This document shows positions 47,226 through 57,934 of a stretch of DNA of 64,000 nt, piece by piece; within the stretch, counting starts at the first letter, position 1, and every line of letters starts with the position of its first letter. The stretch is from an uncultured Bacteroidales bacterium (GTDB lineage: Bacteria > Bacteroidota > Bacteroidia > Bacteroidales > FEN-979), in contig CAIRDP010000011.1 of the NCBI GenBank assembly GCA_903877385.1, positions 1 through 64,000 of the forward strand. Reading direction: 5' to 3'. Below the pieces are notes generated by a model. The model was not told the DNA's origin. It saw only the letters and a list, made by a program, of their open reading frames with translations, and searched no databases. The position numbers and the translations under genes are program-made.

Positions 47226-48254
47226 ATGATCGGACAAACAAGCATCCTCGTAATTTATACAGGCGGCACTATCGGGATGGTGCAGGACCCGAAAACCGGC
47301 TCATTGAAGCCGCTTTCGTTTGAAAATCTTTACAAGTACCTGCCGGTATTGGAAAATTTCAATTCCCAGATTGATTTTCACACCTTTCAGCCCCTTCTGG
47401 ATTCTTCAAACATGAACCCCTCATTCTGGGTAAAACTTACCACTGTCATTGAGGAGAATTATGAAAATTACGATGGTTTCGTGGTGATGCACGGTTCCGA
47501 CACTATGGCGTATACCGCATCTGCCCTGAGTTTTATGCTCGAAAACCTGAACAAACCTGTAATTTTCACAGGTTCGCAGCTGCCGATCGGGATGGTGCGC
47601 ACCGACGGAAGGGAGAATTTCATCAATGCGATTGAAATGGCTATCGCAAAAGAAGTTGACACCCCGGTTGTTCCCGAGGTGGGTATTTGTTTTGAGAACA
47701 AACTGTTCAGGGGGAATCGAACTACCAAGCTGAACACCGAAAATTTCGGCGCTTTCATTTCGGCCAACTATCCTCTTTTAGCCGAGGTTGGAGTGAAGAT
47801 AAAATATAACAGGGACAATATTCTCAAGCCCAATTTCAAGCGGCTGAAAGTGTTCAGGGAACTTGACGAGAACATTGCCATTTTAAAGCTGTTCCCCGGG
47901 ATATCGAAATGTGCGGTGGAGGCCATACTCAATACCTGCGGGCTCAAGGCGGTGATCCTCGAAACCTTCGGGGCCGGCAACGCCCCTACCTTGCCCTGGT
48001 TCCTTGATGCACTGAAAGCAACCTCCGACAGGGATGTAATCATAGTCAACGTGACCCAATGCAAGGGGGGCACGGTGGAGATGGGCAAATATGAAACCAG
48101 CGCCGAGTTAAGCAGGATAGGGGTTATAAGCGGGTATGATATAACCACCGAGTCGGCAGTGACCAAGCTGATGTACCTTTTAGGCTGTAAATTCTCTACC
48201 CAGGCCGTGAAGCAATTGCTTCAAACGAGCCTGAGGGGAGAGATGACTGTGTGA
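47226..48254 (+). CDS. ansA: L-asparaginase, type I (cytosolic)
   Basis: This 342-residue asparaginase hydrolyses asparagine to aspartate and ammonia. The first catalytic Thr is in IYTGGTIGMVQD near residue 15, and the second conserved box is DGFVVMHGSDTMAYTASAL near 85-103 (HGSDTM). The length and the absence of a signal peptide indicate the cytosolic type I (AnsA) form rather than periplasmic type II. It lies 38 bp after tatD; the gap holds a GTACA-rich imperfect palindrome near 47190-47211. It converges on the next gene, leaving 14 bp between the two stop codons. Confidence 0.93.
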   Translation: MIGQTSILVIYTGGTIGMVQDPKTGSLKPLSFENLYKYLPVLENFNSQIDFHTFQPLLDSSNMNPSFWVKLTTVIEENYENYDGFVVMHGSDTMAYTASALSFMLENLNKPVIFTGSQLPIGMVRTDGRENFINAIEMAIAKEVDTPVVPEVGICFENKLFRGNRTTKLNTENFGAFISANYPLLAEVGVKIKYNRDNILKPNFKRLKVFRELDENIAILKLFPGISKCAVEAILNTCGLKAVILETFGAGNAPTLPWFLDALKATSDRDVIIVNVTQCKGGTVEMGKYETSAELSRIGVISGYDITTESAVTKLMYLLGCKFSTQAVKQLLQTSLRGEMTV

Positions 48255-48268
48255 AAATAAATTCCCGT

Positions 48269-51200
48269 TTATTGATTCATAATCAGTTTTTGTGTCACTT
48301 CGGTATTATCCATTTTAATTTTTACCAGGTAAGATCCTTTCTGAACATTTGAAAGGTCAAACTGTAGGTCCGATTTTTCGTGACATACTCTTGATACTAC
48401 CGTTCTTCCGCTTAAATCCATGATAATTACTTCAAGCGAGTTGTACTTCAATTCGCCGATTTCAATCCTGAAGGCGCCTTTGGACGGATTGGGGATTAAT
48501 TGAATTGAACCTACGGAAGTTTCGTGGATTGAGACGGTTGATTGGTTTTGGGTTACAGTGACAATTTGTGAAGGGATTCCTGTTACGGTCACAGTCACAG
48601 CTGCCACCCTGCCGGCATGATATGGATTTTGCGTAAAATTGGCATTGATGGTGCCGTTCCCTACTCCTGAAGCGGTAACAGTAAGCCATGAAGAATCACT
48701 GACTGCAATCCATGGGGAATTCGAAGTAACTGCAAATGTTGTACTGCCTGAGGGGTACTGCACATTACGGTTTGCCGGACTGACCGTTAAGGTTGGTATG
48801 GTTCCTGCCTGGGTCACGGTAACCACAATGGGTGCAAGGTATGGAGACACCACCGTAATATTAGCAATACGGTCGGTGGTTGCGGTATTTTCAGTATAGT
48901 TTGCCGTGATCGTTCCGTTGCCTGTACCGGATGAATTAACGGTGCACCATGTTTGATCAGAAGAAGTGCTCCAGCTGGTATTTGAGTTCACGCTGAAATT
49001 GGTGAACGACGGAGGCGATGCAGGTACAGTCTGGTTTGCTGGCTGAACCGTTAGCAAGGGCGCTGCCGCATCCTGGATAAGAGTCACTGAAACCGGTGAA
49101 AGACCGCTTGCAGTTACAGTGATGGTGGCAGTACGGGAAACCATGTCGGGATTCACAGTATATGCAGCTGAGATGTTCCCGTTCCCTGTTGAGGAAGGCG
49201 GGGTCACAGTGCACCAGCTTGCATTGCAGCTGGTTGTCCACGAAGTATTCGAAGTGACCGTGTATGTCGCAGTCCCGGCCGGTGAATAGGAAACAGCCTG
49301 CTGTGAAGGGAGAACAGTGAGTGAAGGAGCTGCGGCCTGGGTTACAGTTACCACGACAGGGGCCAGGGATGCTACAGTTACGGTAATATTCGCAATCCTG
49401 GGGCTGGTTAAATTACTCACTGCATAGGATGCTGTAATAGTTCCGTTTCCTGTTCCGGAAGGAGCCACGGTGCACCAGGTCTGATCAGAGACGACTGTCC
49501 AGCTGGTGTTGGAAGTTACTGTAAACAAGGTTGTGCCAGCGGGGGTATAAGGTACATTCTGATTTGCGGGAGTCACGGAAAGAGTTGGAGTAGCGCCTGC
49601 CTGGGTAACAGTTACTGTTGCAGTTGGAGCGCCGGAAGCTGTCACTGTTATGGTTGCAACTCTTGATGTGATCAGCAGGTTCTGGGTATATGCTGCACTG
49701 ATGGTTCCGTTTCCTGTGCCGGAAGGTGTAACGGTGCACCAGCTTTGATTGCTGATTGCATTCCAGGAGGTATTGGATGTTACAGTGAATGTTGTTGTTC
49801 CTGCCGGCGTTGCGGGTACGTTTTGATTTGACGGGCTTACCGAAAGTGTATTGGTGGAAGTTCCGTTAACTGAAACATCATCAAATGCCCATGAATAACC
49901 ATAAGCCCCGGTATAATTCCAGCGGAAATTCACCTGGGATTTGCCTGCTGCGCCTGGAATAACCATACTGAAAGCAGCGGGATTAGTGGCAGATGTTGTT
50001 GTGAATGTTTGCAATGTAGTCCAGGTAATTCCGCCATCACTGCTATATGAAAGGGTTCCTGATGTACCTGAATATGCTTTAAAATAATGGTTGAACTGGA
50101 GAGTGACATTTGTAAAGGCAGAACAGTCAATTACCGGGCTTACAAGATCGGCATTCTGCGAATTACCGGCTCCATATCCGCCACTGTTAAGAAAAGCATA
50201 ATTTCCATTGAGGTTTGGATTTGGGGTTTGGTTGGTAATAACGCCAAACTGCCATATCTGCCCGTTACCCTGGTGGTCGACCTGGCTCCAGCAAGAGGGC
50301 ATGCTTGTGGTTGCAAAACCTTCACTGAACGGCAGAGTAGAAGCTACACATTGAGTCGTGAAAGTGAGATCAGCGCCATAAAATGTACCGTTTGAATTTG
50401 TGGCATACGCTCTTACGTGGTAAAGGGTATTCGCTGTGAGGCCTGTTATTAAGCTTACAAAACTTCCAAGGCCTGAGCCATCTGTGGTGTGATTACCTGA
50501 AACAAGCGGGTTGACTGAAGTTCCCCAACAAACACCGCGGGCTGTGACTGAAGCCCCTCCGTCGGCAGTCACATTACCCCCTGAAGTAGCAGTGGTCATG
50601 GTGATTGCCGTTGCCGCAACGGTTGTCACCGCGGCTGCACAAGGGATGAAGGTAACATCGTTGCCATACGTGGTACCGTCAACGCTCACGGCAACAAGGC
50701 GGAAATGATAAGTTGTTCCGCTTGTAAGGCCTGTGATAGTTGCAGAAACGTTACTGATTGCGTAAGCAGAACCTGCTGAATTGGTGGCAGTACTGTTTCC
50801 ATAAGCCGTTGATAAACCCCAATCGAAATGATAGGTCGTTGCTGCTCCGTTGGGGTTAACAGTCCCGTTAAGGGTAGCGCCTGTACAGGTAATTCCCGTA
50901 GCTGCCGTGGTAGTTACAGTTGGCGGAATGCTCCATTTAAAAGAGGCAATCCTTGTTTTCCAATTGGCATTGGAAGTTGTTGCAAAATACTCATTGGTAT
51001 ACCAGTAAGTACCCCTGGCAACCGGGTCGCAAGTCAGGGAGGAATAATCGCCCCAACGGTGGTTGGTACCATCGGTTGATGAACCTCCTCCATTGATAAT
51101 CCCTTTCTCGGCAATGGTCATCTGGTTCAGCGGGTCATTTTTCATGCGCCCTGTATATCGTATGGACGGGTATGTGCTTGTTCCTGAAACAGAATAACCC

Positions 51201-52492
51201 AGGGCCATATTCCCGCTTGAATCCATGGCAATACTTCCCATCCAGCGGCTGTTATTATCGGCCGGTGCATACGTTGACTGCTGGTAAATAGTCCAGGCTC
51301 CTGAAGTCTTTCTTAACTCATACCACCGGATCCCCGCAATCGTGGTTGTAATATCAACCGTATTGTTGCAAACCATCGATGAGTATCCCGCGAATGCACG
51401 GTACTGAAGCCTGTACATCATACGGTCATTGAGCGGATCAACCTTAACGCTTGTATTGGGCTGCCTGATCCCGGTGATATTCGCCGTATATGTATTCACA
51501 GGAAGCGTAAGGAAATTGCCATAGGTTGAATTGGCCGGTGTAACCCAGTCAACATGAAATTCATATATCCCGAGATGGGCCGAAGCTCCTGCTATAGAAT
51601 AAAGGTAATAATTGGGAGGATTACCTGTTGGGAAAGGCCCGTCACAATCGGCAGGGAGCCATCCGAAAGCTTCATTGGATGACGGTTTTGTAAACATAAT
51701 CATCGTTGCCGAAGGGCTTCCGGCCAGCATGAGTGTGCGGTTATAGGCAACGGCTCCTATGCCGGCATAAGTGCCTGTACCCGAAGCAAACATATGCATC
51801 GACATATAATATGCATCAGGCCATACGCCGAATTTTGGATAATCATCCATATTCGTAAAGGAATATTGATAACGGTACCAGCTACCCGTTGGATCACCTG
51901 TTGTAGATATGGCAATCATCTGGTAGAAAGGCCCATTGGGGTAATTAGGCAGGGAGAATTGAGAAAAAAGCCATCGGTCGGCCTGTTCATCATACAAGGC
52001 CACGGCATCACCGTCATTTGAATTGTTCGGCAAGCCTGCAAAAACCGAATTATTGGCCAAAGGGCCAAGCAGCAGGGTGCCTGTTTTGCTGTATATGGAA
52101 TAATGGCAATTTACAACCTGGAAATAATGATTTGGCCCAACATCTCCATGGGTATCAGGAGGGGTATATCCTTCGGTATTGGTGTTTCCATCAAAGTTCA
52201 CGATTGTCGTATCGGTCATAACCATTCCAGGCATTGACTGAAGGGCAGGATCTGTTAATCCTCCGGGCGCCTGCCCTTGTACCCTTGGCCTGATATTGAA
52301 CCTGTTCTTGACGATTCCATCCTTCCAGGAAGTTTCAGCTTTCTTTGGAAGAGCATTAATCATATCCCTTAAAGGTGGTGAAACATCAAAGTAAACTGGT
52401 TTCTGAACAATTGGCCCGGAGATGTTTTCCTGCGCAAAAATGCTATTAATGCTGAATAACAGTACTAATAGGAATAAAGCAATCTTTCTCAT
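48269..52492 (-). CDS. T9SS type-A secreted protein with FN3, MAM-like and five BACON modules
   Basis: This 1407-residue secreted protein has a signal peptide (1-20, IFAQ). A ~500-residue N-terminal domain (GYTPPDTHGDVGPNHYFQVVN... DYPKFGVWPDAYYMSMHMF) occurs in many Bacteroidota exoproteins but has no named function known to me. Two FN3-like modules follow (about 521-711), then a MAM/cleaved-adhesin-like jelly roll (about 712-876, ending WAFDDVSV) and five BACON modules (about 878-1318), each with TFTVTSNTSWxxxSxxxWCTV and ending VTVTQAG. The last ~85 residues (IQLIPNPSKGAFRIEI... YLVKIKM) are a type-A T9SS sorting domain. BACON modules are thought to bind carbohydrate or mucin. I infer an extracellular binding protein, not a proven enzyme. 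Confidence 0.88.
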   Translation of the reverse strand: MRKIALFLLVLLFSINSIFAQENISGPIVQKPVYFDVSPPLRDMINALPKKAETSWKDGIVKNRFNIRPRVQGQAPGGLTDPALQSMPGMVMTDTTIVNFDGNTNTEGYTPPDTHGDVGPNHYFQVVNCHYSIYSKTGTLLLGPLANNSVFAGLPNNSNDGDAVALYDEQADRWLFSQFSLPNYPNGPFYQMIAISTTGDPTGSWYRYQYSFTNMDDYPKFGVWPDAYYMSMHMFASGTGTYAGIGAVAYNRTLMLAGSPSATMIMFTKPSSNEAFGWLPADCDGPFPTGNPPNYYLYSIAGASAHLGIYEFHVDWVTPANSTYGNFLTLPVNTYTANITGIRQPNTSVKVDPLNDRMMYRLQYRAFAGYSSMVCNNTVDITTTIAGIRWYELRKTSGAWTIYQQSTYAPADNNSRWMGSIAMDSSGNMALGYSVSGTSTYPSIRYTGRMKNDPLNQMTIAEKGIINGGGSSTDGTNHRWGDYSSLTCDPVARGTYWYTNEYFATTSNANWKTRIASFKWSIPPTVTTTAATGITCTGATLNGTVNPNGAATTYHFDWGLSTAYGNSTATNSAGSAYAISNVSATITGLTSGTTYHFRLVAVSVDGTTYGNDVTFIPCAAAVTTVAATAITMTTATSGGNVTADGGASVTARGVCWGTSVNPLVSGNHTTDGSGLGSFVSLITGLTANTLYHVRAYATNSNGTFYGADLTFTTQCVASTLPFSEGFATTSMPSCWSQVDHQGNGQIWQFGVITNQTPNPNLNGNYAFLNSGGYGAGNSQNADLVSPVIDCSAFTNVTLQFNHYFKAYSGTSGTLSYSSDGGITWTTLQTFTTTSATNPAAFSMVIPGAAGKSQVNFRWNYTGAYGYSWAFDDVSVNGTSTNTLSVSPSNQNVPATPAGTTTFTVTSNTSWNAISNQSWCTVTPSGTGNGTISAAYTQNLLITSRVATITVTASGAPTATVTVTQAGATPTLSVTPANQNVPYTPAGTTLFTVTSNTSWTVVSDQTWCTVAPSGTGNGTITASYAVSNLTSPRIANITVTVASLAPVVVTVTQAAAPSLTVLPSQQAVSYSPAGTATYTVTSNTSWTTSCNASWCTVTPPSSTGNGNISAAYTVNPDMVSRTATITVTASGLSPVSVTLIQDAAAPLLTVQPANQTVPASPPSFTNFSVNSNTSWSTSSDQTWCTVNSSGTGNGTITANYTENTATTDRIANITVVSPYLAPIVVTVTQAGTIPTLTVSPANRNVQYPSGSTTFAVTSNSPWIAVSDSSWLTVTASGVGNGTINANFTQNPYHAGRVAAVTVTVTGIPSQIVTVTQNQSTVSIHETSVGSIQLIPNPSKGAFRIEIGELKYNSLEVIIMDLSGRTVVSRVCHEKSDLQFDLSNVQKGSYLVKIKMDNTEVTQKLIMNQ

Positions 52493-52560
52493 AGTTTGAG
52501 GTATGTTTGTTATTTTATTTATTTTCTGAAGGACTAAACATATTATTGACGGAGACGAAT

Positions 52561-55500
52561 TTATGGATTAACAATTACTTTCCTGATAATTCTCTGGCTG
52601 GCATTTCTTATGACCAAAGTATAAATACCTGAAGAAACTTCACCCAGCTTGATCATCAGGTCAGTGGGTCCCTGCACTATGACATCATTCCTGGTGAATA
52701 CAATGACGCCCAGGCTATTGCTGATGCTGATATCGAATGAGCCGGTTTCAGGAGTGTTCATCTTCAATGTGAATGCCCCCTTATTCGGCACGGGATAGAC
52801 TACGAAGCCGGAAGAATTCGGTTCATTAATTCCGGTTATCGTCATATAAATATTGTTAGAAGTATCCGATCCGCAACCGTTCTGGATTACCTGGTCCCAA
52901 TACCAACCCGTGTAAAACGCGATCAGTTTTTGGCCAGTGCCGGTAGCTATCGCACTGCCTTCATAATACCATTGGTTGCCGTCGGGGACATCGCTGATCA
53001 GTGTATCGCCATGAACGGTCACAACCGGGGTATGAGGCAACAGCCTTATAAACACAGGGAAGGCGGAAGATTCGGTACCGTCACCGCAATGGTTGGTTCC
53101 ATGCACCGAAATGCTGCCAGGGCCTGCACCCATGCCAAAATCAACAGTTATTTCAGGAGTATTGTTTCCTGTAGCTATTGTTGCGCCTGCAGGCAAGCTC
53201 CAAACATATCCTGTTGCATTGGTCACAGGGGCAACAGAGTAAGCAACACCCTGCTGTCCGGCACAAACTGTATCCTGGCCTGAGACAGGGCCTGCTGCAA
53301 GAGGCAACTGGCCTACAGTCACATAAAAAGGAGCCGATACAGGTCCGTTCCCGCAGAGGCTGTTACCGTAAACTGTAATGTTTCCCGACTGGGCTGATTG
53401 GCTGAAGTCAACAAGAATGGAATTCGTTCCTGCCCCGGAGCTGATCGTTGCTCCCGCCGGCAGTGACCAAACATACGTGACCGCATTGGGTATAGGCGGC
53501 ACTGAGTATGCAACTCCGCTGTTTCCAAGGCATACGGATTGCGAACCTGAAATTGATCCGGCCTGGCCCGGCATTGCATTTACATTTACATTAAACACTG
53601 TGGGGACAAGAGCAGAACAATTGGAGCTGTTATCATAATTGACTGCTACCCATTGGGGGCCGGGGGCGTTCCAGACTACCTGGGCAACAGCTGTGCCCTG
53701 CCCGGCAGTGATCGTACCGCCCGAAGAAACAGTCCAGTTATACGATGAATTCCCCGTTTGGGTAGTGTATTCATAAAATCCCGAGTTGATACACATGCTG
53801 CTTATACCCGTTATGGTTGGAACAGGGGCAGCAGAAACAGTAACCGGAAGGGTTCCCGGTGCTCCTGCAGTGCAACCTGTTACAGGATTAGTATAAACGA
53901 CTCCCACGGTTTTTGCTCCCGCCAATGACCAGTTTATTGAAACAACCTCAGGGTTTGCCGTGGCTGTAATGCTGCCATTGGGCGAAACACTCCATACATA
54001 AGAGGAATTACCGGCCTGGGTACCGTAAGTATTATCTGAATACTGGCATACCAGGGAGGAGCCTGAAGTAATAGTAGGAACCGGCTGACTGTTTACTGTA
54101 ACAACCTTGGTTGAAGTCGGGCTTGGAGCGCCGCAATCGCTTACAGCCTGAACCGAAACATTGCCTGAAACTGCATTATTCGCGATACTTACCGTGATAA
54201 CGTTTGAATGAGGATAGGATGTGATGGTAAAACCTGCAGGGAAAGTCCAGTTATACATAAAACCATTAGGAACAGTACTTACAGAATAAACATATCCTGA
54301 CCCGTTTTGGCATACTCCGGAGGGGCCTGTAATGGCTCCGGGGTTAACCGGGATTACGCAATTTGTATAGAAGTTCATATCTGCACCATATACAGTTCCT
54401 GCAGGGTTTACTGCTTTCGCCCTGTAATGGTATGTGCTGTTGATAGTAAGTCCCGTAATAGTGGCATTGAAATTCTGGATTGTGTTGCCCGTCATGGTTC
54501 CTGAAATAGTCGCGACTGAACCATAAGCTGTGGTGAGTCCATATTCGAACGATACCGTTGTACTTCCATTCTTCGGATTGACGGTTCCGTTTAAGGTTGC
54601 GGATGTAGGGAGTACAGGGAGTGCAGCTACCGTGGTAACGATGGGTGGTACCGCCGTGCTGAAGATCATATCCGAGCCATATATTGCTGAGCTTCCGCTG
54701 TTTCCTTTAGCCCTGTAATGATAGGTATTATTGACGACAAGTCCTGAAACATCGGCAGTGATCGGCGTCAGAGTGTTTCCCGTGACTGTTCCCGCACTGA
54801 TTGAATTGCCGTAAGCGGTAGTCATGCCATACTCAAAACCGGATAAAATAATCAGGTTGTTGGCATTAACCGATCCGTTAAGCGTTACGGAAGTACATGT
54901 TGCATTTGTAGCAGCTGCAGTGGTTACGGTTTGAGCAGGTGAGAACTGGTAACCGCCTATATCGGGAGGATCCGTCCTGGATGCTCCGGAGAAATCTGTT
55001 GGAACGGCAGCAAGGAAAAACCCTTTATTGGCAAACGCTGAATTTGTAGGGTGAAGGTCGGTACCCACAAATGTCGGGTTTAGATTCTGGGAGTTGTTAT
55101 TTCCCCCGAAACCTGTTTGTATATCGGCAAGGGTGGCCCTGTTGCTGCCTAAATAGCCAAGATTAGGCCCTGATGAAAAATAATCGTTATAGTCAATCTT
55201 GGAAAATGCCGTGATGTCTGAATTACTAAGAATTGCATACCGGTTTGTACCCACGGTTGCATCAATAAAGAAAATATTATTTCTGATATCCAGGGTTGTT
55301 ATGCCCGCCACAGATATCAGCAGGCAAGCAGGCAAGCCAGTGGCCAGGGTCTGATTCGTGGATAAGCGAATGGTGTTGTGGTAGAGGTTGTATCCACCAC
55401 CTGATCCGATGACGATTCCGTATCCATTGCGTTGGGTAAGGGAATTAAATCCGGCGGAGGACACATCATAAATCAGGTTGTTACTGGCTATGATATTTGA

Positions 55501-57612
55501 TGTAGCAGAAGATGAAGTTAATGCAAGCCCGATGCAGGAATAACCGGTTGCGTTGGTGTTTTTAACATTATAAATTAAATTATTATTGATCCCTAACCCT
55601 GTACTGGCGCCCTGTACTTCGATTCCCGTAGCAGTAGCGCTGGCCCTGGAGGTAGTGAGCACCGAAACGGTATTCCCCGAAACAGAAGAATTAACTGCAT
55701 TGACCTGTAAAATTCCCCAAAAAGCATTGGTAGCTGCAGTAGAAGCATTTTGCGTGAGGCCTGATACTGTGTTGTTCGTAATATTCGTATTGGAGCTGTA
55801 GGTGAGTATTCCTGCGAAACCACCGCCATTACCTGTATTGGCGAGTGTTTGGATAGTATTTCCGGTGATGTTGATACTGGTTGGAGCCGTGATCGTATTT
55901 ACATAAATCCCATTAAGAACGGCAGCCGCATTGTTAGATGTAAGCGAAATAGAGGTAAGGTTATTTCCCGAAACCGTTGCGTTATTGATTCCATCGGCAA
56001 TCCATATCCCCATCACGTTTTCGGCGTTGGCATTGGCTATATTGCCTATATTGTTGTTGGAAACTATAACATTTTCAACTCCAATAACATAGACACCGGC
56101 ATCACGGATTGAGTTGGCGCCTGCGGTATTCATATCATTGCCTGAAATCAATAAGCCGCTGCCATTCCCTGCGGCTTTCACTGCAGAACAGGATATGCCG
56201 ATCAGCGCTTTCTGAACACTGTTGTTCAAAAAGGAAATATTATTGAAATATCCTTTGTTTCCCATGGTGGTTCCATCGGAGAGAACAACAGCTGATGAAG
56301 TATTCACTCCATTGATTATAATGGAATTCTTTACAGCGATGTTAGTGATGGGCGTTGTTCCAGTGGAACCTATCCAAACAACATCGGTTGAGCTTGCTGA
56401 AGTGTTGGTAATGGTAAGATCCCTGGTCGTGCCACCGGCAGAGTTTGATCCATCAATAAAAGTATTGCAGTTTAAAATCCTGATGAGCGCACCGGCCATG
56501 CTTCCCGAGACAGAAGCTGTGACACCTGTGTTCGGCTTGATGGTAAGCGTGTTGGTAGCGCTGGATCCGGGAAGGACCGGAATCACGATAGGCCAGGTCT
56601 CGGATGCTGAGCTGTAATCGGAATTCAAAAGGAATGTGACAGGGCAGTTTAAGAAATGACCTTTAAGATCATTCACGGCTGTATACAGGTTTGGATAGTC
56701 AGCGCCTGAAGTTCCCACTGTTTTTGTGCCACAAATCGGTGTTGCGGGCAAGGTAGACTGGGAACCTGAAAGATATGTGGATTCAAGGTCTGCATAAGCA
56801 ACTATCCTGAAATAATAGGTCTGACTGGCCCAAAGCCCGGTCTGAACCTGGGAATATATGGTTCCCCATGTTCCGACTGTTGTTGAGATGATATCTGCAC
56901 CGTTCTGGGAATAATTAACCCCGTCGGTTGAACGATAAACCCTGAACCCGACTTCATTGGTTGACCCGTCCATCCATGATATTGTCATACTTCCGCTTGT
57001 TACGGCAGAAGCCGAGAATAACAAAGGGGGTAATGGAATAACCGGGTTCAGAACCCTCACTTCATCAATGCCTATATCGGTATAACCGTAGTCGGAAGTT
57101 GCCGTAAATTTAATTTTCGTGGTAGCAGAATTGCCTGGAAGAAAAACAAAAAATTCCTGCCAGGTGGATGTCGTTGTAAGCGTTAACAGGGAAGCCGACC
57201 AGGTTGTACCTCCGTCGTTAGAAGAATAAACATCCAGGACATCAGATCCATCGGTATTGATGTAATAAAATTTAACTACAACAGCACCTGCCGAATATGC
57301 CGAAAGATTCATGACTGGAGTGATCAGATCGCCGGTTGTTCCTGCATTTGCATAATACGTGTGAAACCTTGCCGAGGCGGTAGTGCCGTTTGCTCCCGTG
57401 GGGGTGTAGGCAGCAGTAGTGCCGCTGGTCCATCCGGTAGTATAGCTATTCTTATGCCATACATTATTGGCAGGAGTTGTGGTCCCGCTCCAGGCAGGAC
57501 TGAGTGTAGGAGGCAAAGTCCATGTTGCTTCGAAATTTTGGGTAAAGATGATCTGTCCAAAAGTAAAAACACTTGTCAGCAGGACAAAGGATAAGAGTAA
57601 AAGTCTTTTCAT
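52561..57612 (-). CDS. T9SS type-A secreted parallel beta-helix protein with Ig-like modules
   Basis: This 1683-residue protein has a signal peptide (1-19) and a MAM/cleaved-adhesin-like jelly roll (20-190, with TDIGIDEVRV). An FN3 domain (about 195-290) is followed by a long right-handed parallel beta-helix (about 295-860, rich in ISGNDM, VSNNNIGNI and NITNNTVSGL turns). Two FN3-like modules (about 893-1085) and about six Ig-like modules (1086-1595) follow, two of them the VC-x-G type-A kind of the giant protein. A type-A T9SS sorting domain (VYPVPNKGAFTLKM... GIYTLVI) ends it. Beta-helix proteins of this layout often bind or cleave polysaccharides, but no catalytic residues could be assigned. 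It is followed 68 bp later by the BACON protein gene, perhaps co-transcribed. Confidence 0.88.
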   Translation of the reverse strand: MKRLLLLSFVLLTSVFTFGQIIFTQNFEATWTLPPTLSPAWSGTTTPANNVWHKNSYTTGWTSGTTAAYTPTGANGTTASARFHTYYANAGTTGDLITPVMNLSAYSAGAVVVKFYYINTDGSDVLDVYSSNDGGTTWSASLLTLTTTSTWQEFFVFLPGNSATTKIKFTATSDYGYTDIGIDEVRVLNPVIPLPPLLFSASAVTSGSMTISWMDGSTNEVGFRVYRSTDGVNYSQNGADIISTTVGTWGTIYSQVQTGLWASQTYYFRIVAYADLESTYLSGSQSTLPATPICGTKTVGTSGADYPNLYTAVNDLKGHFLNCPVTFLLNSDYSSASETWPIVIPVLPGSSATNTLTIKPNTGVTASVSGSMAGALIRILNCNTFIDGSNSAGGTTRDLTITNTSASSTDVVWIGSTGTTPITNIAVKNSIIINGVNTSSAVVLSDGTTMGNKGYFNNISFLNNSVQKALIGISCSAVKAAGNGSGLLISGNDMNTAGANSIRDAGVYVIGVENVIVSNNNIGNIANANAENVMGIWIADGINNATVSGNNLTSISLTSNNAAAVLNGIYVNTITAPTSINITGNTIQTLANTGNGGGFAGILTYSSNTNITNNTVSGLTQNASTAATNAFWGILQVNAVNSSVSGNTVSVLTTSRASATATGIEVQGASTGLGINNNLIYNVKNTNATGYSCIGLALTSSSATSNIIASNNLIYDVSSAGFNSLTQRNGYGIVIGSGGGYNLYHNTIRLSTNQTLATGLPACLLISVAGITTLDIRNNIFFIDATVGTNRYAILSNSDITAFSKIDYNDYFSSGPNLGYLGSNRATLADIQTGFGGNNNSQNLNPTFVGTDLHPTNSAFANKGFFLAAVPTDFSGASRTDPPDIGGYQFSPAQTVTTAAATNATCTSVTLNGSVNANNLIILSGFEYGMTTAYGNSISAGTVTGNTLTPITADVSGLVVNNTYHYRAKGNSGSSAIYGSDMIFSTAVPPIVTTVAALPVLPTSATLNGTVNPKNGSTTVSFEYGLTTAYGSVATISGTMTGNTIQNFNATITGLTINSTYHYRAKAVNPAGTVYGADMNFYTNCVIPVNPGAITGPSGVCQNGSGYVYSVSTVPNGFMYNWTFPAGFTITSYPHSNVITVSIANNAVSGNVSVQAVSDCGAPSPTSTKVVTVNSQPVPTITSGSSLVCQYSDNTYGTQAGNSSYVWSVSPNGSITATANPEVVSINWSLAGAKTVGVVYTNPVTGCTAGAPGTLPVTVSAAPVPTITGISSMCINSGFYEYTTQTGNSSYNWTVSSGGTITAGQGTAVAQVVWNAPGPQWVAVNYDNSSNCSALVPTVFNVNVNAMPGQAGSISGSQSVCLGNSGVAYSVPPIPNAVTYVWSLPAGATISSGAGTNSILVDFSQSAQSGNITVYGNSLCGNGPVSAPFYVTVGQLPLAAGPVSGQDTVCAGQQGVAYSVAPVTNATGYVWSLPAGATIATGNNTPEITVDFGMGAGPGSISVHGTNHCGDGTESSAFPVFIRLLPHTPVVTVHGDTLISDVPDGNQWYYEGSAIATGTGQKLIAFYTGWYWDQVIQNGCGSDTSNNIYMTITGINEPNSSGFVVYPVPNKGAFTLKMNTPETGSFDISISNSLGVIVFTRNDVIVQGPTDLMIKLGEVSSGIYTLVIRNASQRIIRKVIVNP

Positions 57613-57766
57613 AAAACTTTGGTTTTGGTTTCTTTCGGTTTAATAAATCTGCATTAGCTCCCGGCTCAAAGTCCTGAGTAAGGGTTCTGCCCCAAGAAAC
57701 GGCAGCATTACCTGAAGAGAAAAAGTTAGGGAACATTGTTTCTCAGTACTTTACGGTAATTTGGAC

Positions 57767-57796
57767 AAATATAAGTATAATTGTACATGAGTCCAA
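57767..57796 (-). promoter_or_regulatory. Promoter of the beta-helix protein gene, inside an inverted repeat
   Basis: On the minus strand, TTGG (complement of 57793-57796) is followed after 18 nt by TATATTTG (complement of 57767-57774), a full match in the -7 box. The leader would be about 150 nt. The region also forms an inverted repeat, ATAAGTATA (57772-57780) with TATACTTAT (57798-57806), which overlaps both boxes and could be an operator. Confidence 0.55.
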
Positions 57797-57934
57797 TTAT
57801 ACTTATAATTATTTCATGGAAAAAACCCAGTTAAGTTTCATGTCAGGAAGCCACAAGATCCATTTTTGAGAAATCATGCCCCAGCCAGGTTGTTAAACAA
57901 TTGCTTTATCCAAGCCTGTGCAGTGAAATTCCGG

